Part shown: in pieces, positions 47,877 through 57,889 of the stretch | Position numbering within the stretch: the stretch's first letter is position 1 | How the letters are laid out: every line of letters begins with the position of its first letter | NCBI GenBank assembly: GCA_036873135.1 | Contig: JAPTYO010000008.1 | Coordinates: forward strand, 39,502,819-39,566,818 | Length of the DNA: 64,000 nt | From: Clarkia xantiana subsp. parviflora | Taxonomy: Eukaryota > Streptophyta > Magnoliopsida > Myrtales > Onagraceae | Direction: 5' to 3' | Translations under genes and position numbers: made by a program | The notes under the pieces: generated by a model | Seen by the model: only the letters and a program-made list of their open reading frames with translations | Database searches by the model: none | Told to the model about the DNA's origin: nothing

Positions 47877-49763
47877 ATGTCTGGTAAGGTTTCCCTTCTC
47901 TGTTTTCGTGATTTGCTGATATTATCATCTCCTTTCTTGAATTTTTCTTTCTGTAACCGTTTTTAGACGAGGCTAGTTCTGAGGCTAGGACTCCTTTTAC
48001 CTTTGAACTTGCTGTTAACGAGATTTCCGAGGCCTCGTATGAGGTTTCTCTCCGAGAGGGCTGCATTACCTCGGATTGGGAGCCTCGTTTCCCCTACGAG
48101 TCTCAACCTACTGTCAGGAGGAAGCATATCGTCACGCGTCCTCGAGAGGGAGAAGTGTTCGTCTCCGCCGGACAGATAAGTGCTGGGATTCGATTCCCCT
48201 TCTGCGGGAACCTGGTGGAGATGTGTAACTTCTACAAGACACACCCTTGTACCTTCTCTCCACACGCCATCTGCGTGTGGAATGCCTTCCAGCTTCTGTG
48301 CCTCTGCCAGCAGTGGACGTACAGTCTACTGCTCTTCCGCACATTCTACGGAATGAAGTGCAATAAGGCTGGTGTTTGCTCCTTCTCCCCCCGACTCCCC
48401 AAGTGGACAAAGGAGCAACTTTCACGTTTCGGCTGGGATAGCGAGACCTGGAAGTTCCACAAGGATCGGGTGCTGATTCGCGACTCGGGGTCTGATAATA
48501 GCGGATGGAAGAAGTATTACTTCTTCGTCCAAAACAGCTCTGTCCCATGGCCCCGATGGGAGGTCGTGGCGGACCCTGCTCCCAAGCTCGAGGTCTACAG
48601 CGAGGATGACCTCAACACACTCCAGCTGGTTCAGCTTTATCGTTGGGGGGACTCCTTCATACCCCTCGACGCCAACAAGCTTATGGAGAAGGACCTGATT
48701 CATATCGGGGTCCGGCTCCTCGATTCTGTTTCCAAGGATTTAGTCATCTGGGTAATACTTCTAACCCCCTTGTCTTTTATTTTTGCAGCCAAGAAGGCAT
48801 CTCTGCTGACTCATCTCATGTTGAAGCAGGGCGAGACTGATGACGTCCCAGGTGGCTCCAAGAGGAAGCGGAAATCGCTGAAGAAGGGAGCTTCCTCTTC
48901 CGCCACTCCTTCTGCTGCCCCTCCGACCGAGGAGCAGATCGTGGCCAAGCGGGCCAGGAGGGAGGAGATTGACCAAGCCTTCGGGGTCACTACCGCCGAG
49001 GAAGGTAAGCGTGTCTGTCGTGCTATTAAAAGATATAAAAAGCTGGTTCCCGAGGAGTTTATCCCCGCTGATCGGGAATCGCGGGTTCGAGAAATCAAAT
49101 ACATCCTTCGAGGAGAAACCCCCCGCGTTCTCAAGGCGGGATACTACAACTTCTTCGGAAAGAACCAACGCCTCGAGCGTCAAATCATCTGGTGCCCTCG
49201 TGGTACCCTTCCTGACTTTATTTGTCCCGCCACCGCAGGTCCATCGGAGGCTGTCACTCCGAGGAAGGCTGCTACTCCCGCCCGGGCCACGACTCCACAG
49301 GCGCCGGTGACGGAGGAGACCCCGACGGAAGCTCAGTTCCGTCAGGTGACTGATTTGGAGGCTTCTCCTTCCTCCGAGGAGCCCAATGAAGGTGGCCTGC
49401 TCCGCCGCCGTAAGCCAGGTCGGAGCAGCCTGAGGCCCCCGGTGGAAGACGTGTCCCGGAGTCCTCCTCCCGAGCTCCGCACTCCGACTCCCGAGCCTCC
49501 GGCCGAGGTGGCTCCTCCGGCTGAAGATTTCAGGGTCATCCCTCCTCTCCCGGTGGATGAAAATCTTTACAAGATTTTCACCCCCGATCAGGAGACGGTT
49601 CCCTGGAACCCAATTGAGTCTCTCCGAGGGGTCTCACTCCAACGGGGAGACCTTCAGCCTGAATTGGCCCTGCATCTGCTGGCAGGGTCAGTTCCTCCAG
49701 CCTTGAGGCGGCCGATCTCCTTGGCGCGGGAGGACATCGAGGAGGAGCTCCGCGATATGGCCA
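47877..49763 (+). pseudogene. Additional (antisense-type) ORF of the Tat-like element, N-terminal part
   Basis: Tat-lineage elements often carry an extra ORF on the strand opposite to gag-pol near the 3' LTR; its role is unknown. Here a 7-base first exon (47877-47883, ATGTCTG) is followed by a GT-AG intron and a long open exon from 47967. The start has PREGEVFVSAG and RFPFCGNLVEM, then FSPHAICVWNAF and GWKKYYFFVQNS, which resemble the plant 'putative gypsy-type transposon' domain (PF04195). A basic stretch (near 48861) and a proline-rich C-terminal part follow. At about 49764 the frame runs into the LTR end and primer site and stops out of frame at 49975, so the natural C-terminus is lost. 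The missing coiled-coil half may be the minus-strand frame 56581-57119. Confidence 0.65.
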
Positions 49764-49829
49764 TACGCGGAGCCCAGGAGTTCGAGCTTTCTGTCAAGAA
49801 CGTAACGGAGCTTCGCCCGCGATCCAACA
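49764..49829 (+). repeat. U5 end of the E3 5' LTR
   Basis: This 66-bp stub ends GCGATCCAACA immediately before the primer site. The rest of the plus-oriented 5' LTR is absent: coding sequence of the additional ORF joins it at TACGCGG. Confidence 0.8.
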
Positions 49830-49846
49830 TTGGCGCCGTCTGTGGG
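49830..49846 (+). other. Primer binding site of E3
   Basis: TTGGCGCCGTCTGTGGG directly follows the LTR end. Confidence 0.8.
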
Positions 49847-49883
49847 AAACTAACAAAAAGCCAAAATAGTTTCTACCAGATCA

Positions 49884-51594
49884 ATGGCCGGTGGTGGCAA
49901 GAAGAAGCAAGTTCAGGCCGGCAGTTCTCGCCCCGCTGGAACTGTGAATTCCCCGTTGCTGGAACATGTTGCTGAACAAGGTGAGCACCCTGCTGTTTCT
50001 CAGACAGGGGGGCATGGTGATGATGAGGTCTCAGTCCGAGACACGACGCTGAACAGGCAAGATATCCCGCGAAGGGAGGTGGATGCTCCCCCAAACTCGG
50101 TGGGGTACAGAGAGGAAATCCCGCGAAGGGAAGTAGGCTCTTCTTCAAACTCGGAGTTGGCCAAGGCAGTAGCAGATGCTATGCCTATGTTCTTGGCGGC
50201 CATGGAGGCTCTGTTGGACAAAAGAGAGGATGCCAGGAGGGCAGAGGAGTTGCCTCCGCGAGAAGAGCTGCCTCCACCCCCTCCGAGGGTGGTTCCAGAA
50301 GAACCGGAGGTCCAGGAGATTCAGCCTAGGAATAAGGGTAAGGAGCCCGCGTACTCGGAGAAGTTCGTGGTTGATGGTCCCGGACCAGTACAACACAGGA
50401 CCATTCCCCTGAATGGTCCCATCACCCCCGATCAGGTGGTGAAAATTGTCAGCATCTGCATGGGTGACCAAAAGCAAATGACAACGGAGCTAAGGGATCG
50501 ATCCAATCATCATTTCGTTCCACGGCTGCTAGATACTGTCGCCCCGCCAGGGCTAGGCATTCCGACCATCAAGGAGTACGACGGTGAAGGTGACCCAGTC
50601 CGCCATGTTCAGAGGCATGTCCATGCCTGTATGGGTAGGACCTCAAATGATGACCTCGTATATTCACTGTTCCCGATCACTCTGGGAGAAAGGGCCATGA
50701 CATGGTTTTTCAGCCTACCGCCGGGGAGTATTACGTGCTGGGCTGACATGCACGACCGATTCATCAAGCAATATCAGGGCCGTAGGCGCCTCCTGAAGAG
50801 TGTAAGGTCCCTGACTCAGGTGGTGCAGAGATCCGACGAATCGTTGGCATATTACTACCAACGGTTCACTGCGAGTGCTGCGGAGATCGATGAAGAGATA
50901 TCGGAGGGTGAGACCATCCGCACTTTCCTTCGGAACCTTACTGCTCCGTATGGCTCCGACCTGATGCACAGTGTAGCCGCGAAGGCTGTGTGGAGTATGG
51001 AGGCCTTGCAAGCGAGGGTGAAACAGCAAATCGATGTCCAGGAGTCGAAGATTGCCGCTGGAGAGCTTGATCCTCCGAAGTCGTGGAAGAGGAAAGACAT
51101 CGTCCAAGCTGTCGGATGATCGCAAAGGGAGCGACAAGTCGGAGGGAAGTAGGAACCGTGGTCGCCCCGAAAGAAGGGAGGATAGGCGTTCTCCGAAGAA
51201 GGATAACCGCGAGGGTCGTAGTGTTCCCATCAACAGCTCGATGACCTCCGTGCTAGCCGTGATGGATCGGCAGGGTCTCGCTCGGTACCCCCCGAGGAAG
51301 GAAGGAGAGTTCTTGGGAGGCCGCTCTGATCGTTATTGTCGGTACCATCGAGCCAATGGTCACGACACAGATAACTGACGAGAGCTGAAGAAGGAGATAG
51401 AGAAGCTGATCCAGAAGGGGAAGCTTAAGGAGTTCGTCGGAAGGGGAAGGTGCCGATCCCGTTCCAAAAGTCGGTCGCGGTCCCGTTCCAAGTCCCGTGA
51501 TCGATCCTCGAAGAAGAAGAAGGTTGAGTCGGAGCCTTCTGGTTCCGGTGCCCGTAAGGAGAGACGGGGGACCATTAACGTCATTCACGGAGGA
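49884..51594 (+). pseudogene. gag: Gag of E3, with one frameshift and one stop
   Basis: The frame from 49884 gives a proline-rich N-terminus and the capsid (MTWFFSLPPGSI, WADMHDRFIKQYQ, LAYYYQRF). A frame change near 51095 shortens it to 411 residues. In the new frame (from 51097) the chain continues with a basic region and the zinc-knuckle-like YCRYHRANGHDTDN. The next codon, where E2 has the final cysteine, is TGA (51376-51378). After it the frame stays open through an Arg/Ser-rich stretch (51451-51510) into protease at 51595. The leader between primer site and ATG is only 37 bases. Confidence 0.8.
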
Positions 51595-53931
51595 ATGGCA
51601 GCGGGAGGTGACACCACCGCTTCTCGGGAGAATTATGCTTCTCGCATCTCCGCTGCTGTGGTGCTAGGCAAGAGGTCCCGGTCGTGGACTCTAAAGGATG
51701 AAATGGTGATTTCTTTCTCAGCGGAGGATTTGATAGGCGTGGAGAGCCCCCACGATGACGCCTTGGTCGTGACCCTGGACGTGGACGGATTCGAGATGAA
51801 GCGGATCCTAATAGACGGAGGGAGCTCCTCCGACATTCTTTTCATGGATGCCCTGGAGGCCATGGGAAAGACGAAGAAGGACCTGACGCAGGTGAACTTC
51901 CCGATGGTGGGATTCTCTGGATCGACTTCCTATCCGTTGGGGATGATTACCTTACCGGTGGAGTTCGGTAGTGGCTGGAAGATGGAACGGCGAAACGTGG
52001 ATTTCGTCGTGGTAGAATCAGCGGGAACGTATAACGCTATTATCGGGAGGACCACAATCAACCCTCTCATGGCAGTCGCTTCAACTGTCCACCAGAAGAT
52101 GAAGTTCCCGACTGACAATGGAGTCAGAGAGGTCAAGGGTGACCAGGTGGCATCACGAAAGTGCTATGTTAATGCCACTCGAAGGAGAAGAAGGGAAGCC
52201 ATGGCTGTCCTGCAGACCGATGCCGATCCTCGAGAGGAGTTTGGGCGTCCCGCCCCCATGGAGGATCTGAAGGAGGTTGAGATTGATGGACCTCGTAGGA
52301 AGGTGAAGATCGGGTCTGCTTTGTCGGAAGAGAGAGCCCGAGAGTTGATCGAGCTCCTGAAGGAGTTCAAGGAGCTGTTTGCTTGGTCCCCGAGTGATAT
52401 GCCAGGAATCAGCCCCGACGTGATAGTACACGAGCTGAAGATCGATCCCGCGATCAAGCCTATCGCGCAGAGAAGGCGTCCGATGGGCGCGGATAAGAGG
52501 ATCGCAATCCAGCAAGAAGTGGGCAGACTGCTCGACGCTGGATTCATAAAGGAGATACGATTCCAGACTTGGGTCGCTAACCCAGTCCTGGTGAGAAAGA
52601 GTAACGGGAAGTGGCGGATGTGTGTCGACTTCCGCGACTTGAACAAGGCCTGCCCGAAGGATTGCTACCCGCTCCCGAGGATTGACCAGTTGGTGGATGC
52701 CACATCGGGACACGAGCTGTTGAGCTTCATGGATGCCTATTCTGGTTACAACCAGATCAAGATGGCGAAGGAGGATGCCCCCCATACGACCTTCTGTGCC
52801 GACAGTGACGTCTATCACTACGACGTAATGCCCTTCGGACTGATCAAAGCTGGAGCAACTTACCAGAGGATGGTGAATAAGTTGTTCGGAGACATGCTGG
52901 GAAAGACCATGGAGGCGTATGTGGATGACATGCTGGTGAAGTCCCGACAGGCAGGAGACCATGTCCAAAACTTGGCGGCGACGTTTGAGCGGATGAGGTT
53001 TCATCAGGTTCGGTTAAACCCAGACAAGTGTGCTTTCGGGGTGAACTCGGGGAAGTTCCTAGGGTTCATGGTGAGCCAGAGAGGAATCGAGGTGAATCCT
53101 GAGAAGCTGCGAGCAATCGAGGAGATGCAGTCCCCGAAGACTCATCGGGAGGTTCAAGTGTTGAATGGCCGGTTGACCGCGATGAATCGATTCTTATCCA
53201 AGGCGAGTGACAGAGCCATGCCATTTTTTGATGTGCTAAGGGCCCACAAGAAGTTTGAATGGTCCGACAAGTGCGAGGAGGCATTCCAAGCACTCAAGCA
53301 GCACCTCCGTACCCTCCCGCCCTTGGCGAAACCGGTTCCAGGCGAGCCGCTTTATCTCTATTTGGTTGTTTCTGATGTTGCTGTTAGTTCTGTTTTGATT
53401 AAGATTGTCAAGGGCAACCAAGTGCCTGTCTATTATGTAAGCAAGGCATTTGCCAAATCAGAAATGAATTATCCCGCTATTGAGAAGTATCTCTTTGCGT
53501 TGATTGTTGCTGCTCGAAAGCTACGGCCATACTTCCATGCCCACGAGGTTACGGTGTTAACAAATCAGCCCTTGAAGCACTTTTTGAACCGACCGGAGGC
53601 GTCGGGGAGACTGGTGAAATGGGCCATCGAGCTTACGGAGTTCCGTATTCATTTTGCTCCGCGAACCGCTATTAAGGGCCAGGCATTGGCGGATTTTATA
53701 GCTGAATCTACGGCACCCGATCTGGAAGTAACGGGTCCCGCAGAGGGGGCAACCATGGAGGTCCCGATAGCAGAAACCATGGAGGTCCCGATAGCAGAAA
53801 CCATGGAGGTCCCGATAGCAGAACAGGGTCCGATAGCAGAACAGCCAGAACAGCCAAATGAGGAGAACACTTGGGAGATGTACACTGATGGTTCATCAAG
53901 TGTAGAAGGATCGGGGCAGGATTCGTATTGA
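51595..53931 (+). pseudogene. pol: Protease, RT and RNase H of E3
   Basis: This 778-residue frame starts with the protease (KRILIDGGSSSDILF), then RT with YVDDMLVKS near residue 442, and RNase H ending with FAPRTAIKGQALADFIAE. A linker follows with MEVPIAET repeated three times, encoded by a 24-bp tandem repeat (53752-53823). The second RNase H begins at MYTDGSSSVEGSG, but a single-base change near 53915 shifts the frame and stops it at 53931. The homologous part of E1 runs straight through. The start used here follows gag in the same frame without a stop. Confidence 0.85.
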
Positions 53932-54419
53932 TACCGCCCGGTGGAGGCGAGCCCTTGCGATATGCCTTGGCCTTGACGTTTAAGGCCACCAACAATGAAG
54001 CGGAGTATGAGGCTCTCATCACGGGCCTTAAGATTGCCAAGGGTACGGGAGTTGATCATTTAAAAGTAAAGTGCGATGCCAGCTTGATCGTGAATCAAGT
54101 CCAGGGGAACTATGAAGCCAAGAGTCCGACAATGAGGAAGTATTTGCACGAGGTGCAGACTTTGAAGGGGAGCTTCAAAAGCTTCGACATCGAGGCAATC
54201 CCGAGGGAAGAAAATGTGGAGGCAGACGCCTTAAGCAAGTTTGCTCTAGGAGTGGCCCCCGAGGAGAATCGGAAGGTGCACTTTCTGGAGAGAGTGATTA
54301 TCTCAACCATCGATCTGACGGAGGTTTGCGCTATTGAAGCAGGATCGGAGGAAGAGGAGAAACCCACCTGGATGACCCCGATGGTCACATACCTGACTAC
54401 GGGGGGCACTCCCCGATGA
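53928..54419 (+). pseudogene. Second (archaeal-type) RNase H of E3, shifted frame
   Basis: This frame continues the RNase H after the shift: NNEAEYEALITGLKIAKG, HLKVKCDASLIVNQVQG and EENVEADALSKFA. Another one-base shift near 54410 ends it at 54419, and integrase goes on in a different frame from 54424. Confidence 0.8.
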
Positions 54420-55600
54420 TGAAGTGGCAGCTGTCAGGTTGCGTCGAATCGCGAACGATTACGTGATGGTGGACAACCAGTTATACAAGAGGGGGCATGT
54501 AAAGCCTTTTCTGAAATGTGTGGCGGAGCCTGATACAAATCGGATCCTAAGAGAGCTACACGAGGGAGTCGCGGCCTGTCATGAAGGGGCCCGATCCATC
54601 TTGAGGAAGGCGTTAAATCTAGGCTACTATTGGCCTTCGATGAACAAGGAAGCGACAGCGATGGTCCAATCCTGTGATATGCCAGAGGTACGCTCCAAAT
54701 ATCGTGGCTCCAGCCGCGGACTTGATGTCCATCAGGAGTGCTTGGCCCTTCGCGCAATGGGGCATTGACTTGGTGGGACCTCATCCGCAAGCGAAAGGTC
54801 AGTGCAAGTATTTACTCGTGGCCATCGATTACTTCTCGAAGTGGATAGAGGCTAAGGCGTTGGCCAAGACAACGGGGCAGCAGATCCTCAAGTTCCTCCA
54901 AACTCAGATCATATCCCGGTACGGGGTTCCTCGAGTGTTGATCAACGATAATGGCCCTCCGTTCAATGGGGCTCAGTTGAAGGAGTACCTGGAGGAATTG
55001 AACATTGAGCATCGGACGGCTTCCGTCCGCCATGCTCAGACTAATGGCCAAGTCGAATCAGCCAACAAGATCGTGATGGATGGCTTGAAGAAGAGAGTCT
55101 ACGCCTTGCAAGGTCATTGGCTGGATGAGCTCAAATACGTGCTGTGGGCTGTTAGAACAACACCCAAGCAGTCAACAGGGGAGACTCCGTTTGGCCTGGT
55201 CTATGGCACGGAGGCAGTTGCCCCCGTGGAGATAGCGGTGGCGTCCCATCGCAGGAGGTATTATGAACCTCTAACGAACGAGGAACTGAGACGTCTAGAC
55301 TTAGACTTGCTCGAGGAGAAAAGGTGGAAGGCTGATGAAGTTCAGGCTCGGATGCGTCTGGCAACGGCCCGATATTATAATCGGCGTGTCAAGTCCCGAC
55401 AATTCTTCGTTGGAGAACTTGTCTGGCGGAGGAACGAGTTCGTTCATCAAGATCGGATCAACAAGCTATCGCCGAAATGGGAGGGACCTTACAAGATCGT
55501 AGGGATGCCAGCCCCGAATGCGTACAAGCTAGAGGACCTTGATGGCAAGACGTTGAAGCATTCCTTCAGTGGCGCACACTTGAAGAAGTATCATGTTTGA
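54420..55600 (+). pseudogene. Integrase of E3, one internal frameshift
   Basis: The first part (to about 54678) carries the zinc-binding segment with HEGVAACHEGARSIL and ends at MVQSC. A frame change near 54679 moves reading to the 54674-55600 frame: CQRYAPNIVAPAAD, then the catalytic core WGIDLVGP, INDNGPPFNGAQ and QVESANKIVMDG (D, D, E). It ends normally with FSGAHLKKYHV and a stop at 55598-55600, which shows what E1 has lost at its own end. Confidence 0.85.
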
Positions 55601-56580
55601 TATTAAGTCGCCGTGAATGGCGCAAATTGTCTATCGATAAAGATCTGATGTAAGCCAGCTTTGAGTTGTTAATGATAAAAAAGTTGCCTTCGATCCTATT
55701 GCTTTTAGATTTATTCTAACTGTTAGTAAGACGTCTTGAAGGGCGCGACAAAAGCCTCCCGAGGTACGATAAAAGCCTTATGAGGTACGAGTAAGCCGCC
55801 TTTATGGCGCGACAAAAAGCCTTTCGAGGTACGGATAAAAGCCCTACGGGGTATGAGTAAGTCGCCTTTATGGCGCGACAAAAAGCCTTTCGAGGTACGG
55901 ACAAAAGCCCTACGGTGTATGAGTAAGACGTCTTTATGATGCAACCAAAAGCCTAGGTACGAAAAGGCCCTAACGGGTCCGCGTAAGTCGTCTATATGAT
56001 GCGGCAAAAAGCCTTAAAGGGTACGAAAAAGCCCTAACGGGTCCGCTTAAGTCGTCTATATGATGCGGCAAAAATCCCTAACGAGTATGATTAAGTCGTC
56101 TAGAAGGACGCGATAAAAGCCCTTAAGGGGTACGATTAAGTCGTCTAGAAGGACGCGATAAAAGTCCTTAAGGGGTACGATTAAAGTCGTCTGGTTTGGC
56201 GCGGTAAAAGCCTTAAGGGGTGCGAAGTAAACCATCTTAAGTGATGTACAAAATTGTCTGGAAAGGCAGTAGACGAGAAACCTTAAGTGGTGAAGTCCCG
56301 AGTAAACGAGAAACCTTAAGTGGTGAAGTCCCGAGTAGACGAGAAACCTTAAGTGGTGAAGTCTCGAGTAGACGAGAAACCTTAAGTGGTGAAGTCCCGA
56401 GTAGACGGGAAACCTTAAGTGGTAAAGTCTCAAGTAAAGCATCGGAAGGATGTATGAAGTCGCTTTAAATAAGTGCAAACGATTATCGGGACCAAAACAG
56501 GTGAAAGAAATTTCTTATATAAAGGCTCAAAGGCCTGAAGGTTCCGATACAAAAAGATAAAGGAGGGAAAATTACAAGGA
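55601..56580. repeat. E3 spacer made of degenerate tandem repeats
   Basis: After integrase, 55725-56230 is built of ~60-80 bp diverged units containing AAGTCGTCT or AAGTCGCCT, GCGAC or GCGATAAAAG, and GGTACGA. Between 56269 and 56433 five regular 33-bp units follow (starts 56269, 56302, 56335, 56368, 56401) with GAGAAACCTTAAGTGGTGAA. No functional coding sequence; the open frames over it are repeat translations. Confidence 0.85.
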
Positions 56581-57119
56581 CTAAAAAGATAAAGCATTAA
56601 GCTTGGTCCTTGTTGGAAGTCGGGTCCTCAGCAGCGTTGGAGGGAGCAAGATTCGGAGGGGCCTGGGCAGAAGGCTCCGCAGTCCGCGAAGTCGGGTCCA
56701 CGGCATCAGTCTCTTCACTCTCCGCGGGGAGTACTTCTCCGCGAAAGGGGCAAGGGTCTCAGACTTCTTGAAGTCGATGGAATCCTCGTAGGCTGTGTAG
56801 AGTTCTTCGACGGCATTGAACAGGACGTTCTCCACCTCGGACTTGCAGAACCCTACAGCATCCACCTTGAAATCTTCAGAATTCCGATACTCCTCGCGGC
56901 CTTGCAGACGACCCTCCTCGCGACCCTGCAGGCGACCTTCCTCGTGGCCCTGGGCCTTGGCCTCAGCCAGCTTGGCCTCGAGCCCCGCCTTGGCCTCCGC
57001 GAGAGCTTCCGCGAGAACACCCTTCTCGTGGATGAGCTGCCTCTTCTCCGACTCGTTCCGCTGCTGATCCGCCTGGACCATCTTCCGCTCCCGACGCATG
57101 ACAGCCTCGTGATCCAACA
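56581..57119 (-). pseudogene. Additional ORF of E3, C-terminal coiled-coil half
   Basis: The minus-strand frame starts at the element edge (57119) with LLDHEAVMRRERKMVQ and is rich in E, K, R, A and Q, predicting a coiled coil; it has GHEEGRLQGREEGRLQGREE repeats and a tail ending at 56581. Its position, antisense and downstream of integrase, is where Tat-like elements keep the extra ORF. The N-terminal half is not here; the plus-strand sequence 47877-49763 is the likely partner. The last third (from RRVKRL) looks frameshifted. Confidence 0.6.
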
Positions 57120-57889
57120 GGGTTAATAACCTAGGAAAGGGCTGAAGTTTGGCCCATATTAACCGGAGAGGTATGAAGTTTCAAAAGTTAATATGGAAGG
57201 TCCGAAGTTTCAACTTTGTTGATTTAAGGTTTTTCCATTTTTAGGGTTAAATTTAACAGAGTTGTCTGAAATGACACTTTTTCCCCTTTTAATATTTTGT
57301 TTGATTTAATATCTTATTTGAGAAAATGTGAAATGACAAAATTACCCCTGAAGTCAAATTAAAACCAACCCCGGCTCCAGCCACCGCCAGCCGACTCCGG
57401 CAACCATCATCCCGGCTCCGGCGACCACCACCCAACTCCGGTGACCACCACCCAACTCCAGCGACCGCCCCCACGGCTTCGAATGGGCCCAAATCAAAGC
57501 CACAGGCCCCGGTTGGGCCAAAATCGGGGCCGGTGGCTCCGATTTGGGCCCAATCAGAGCCGTGGGGGCGGTCGCCGGAGTTGGGTGGTGGTCGCCGGAG
57601 CCGGGGTGGCAGTCACCGGAGCGGTGGTGGCTTTAAGGGCATTTTTGTCTTTTCACTTCAAGCATGTGAGGGGCACACTTTGATAGAAGGGCATTTTGGA
57701 AATTTAATTTTATTTCCGATCACATGCCAAGCATGTGACCAACTTCCGTCAGTTATAACGGAAAAAATTAACTGAGACCTTTTATATCCACAAAGTTGAA
57801 ACGTCAGACCTCTCAAATCAACATTTGAAACTTCAGATCTCTACGGTTAACATGGGCCAAACTTCAGACCTTTCATAGGTTATTAACCC
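57120..57889. mobile_element. Mutator-like non-autonomous element (with 46485-46489)
   Basis: The 770-bp element begins GGGTTAATAACCTA and ends with its complement; the inverted repeats extend about 85 bp with scattered differences. It is flanked by 9-bp duplications TTCTTCAAA at 46476-46484 and 57890-57898 once E3 is removed. Long terminal inverted repeats plus a 9-bp duplication indicate a MULE. The centre (57360-57620) is GC-rich and itself folds back (CCGGCGACC...GGTCGCCGG). No transposase is present. Confidence 0.85.

Larger units (their letters stand above)
46490..57119. mobile_element. Rearranged Tat-like gypsy element E3
   Basis: The 10,630-bp insertion is bounded by 5-bp duplications GGGTT (46485-46489 and 57120-57124) and by tips TGTTGGATCACG and CGTGATCCAACA. 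The central part (U5 end 49764-49829, primer site, gag, pol) is on the plus strand. The left arm (LTR 46490 onward, then the front part of an antisense-type ORF at 47877-49763) is in the opposite sense. The right end lies inside the back half of that ORF, with no LTR. Frameshifts and a stop make it non-autonomous. Confidence 0.85.

Noticed and set aside
48752..48788. A GT...AG stretch in the additional ORF of E3 that looks like an intron
   Set aside because: It is only 37 bases, too short for a plant intron, and removing it would break a frame that is open without splicing.
52153..53004. Long minus-strand open frame of 283 codons
   Set aside because: It is the antisense shadow of the E3 RT coding region and has no recognisable domain; the same holds for 1496-2140 and other frames opposite pol.
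56269..56433. Five 33-bp repeats, possibly a CRISPR-like array
   Set aside because: The units are directly adjacent with no spacers and lie in a retroelement spacer of a plant genome.
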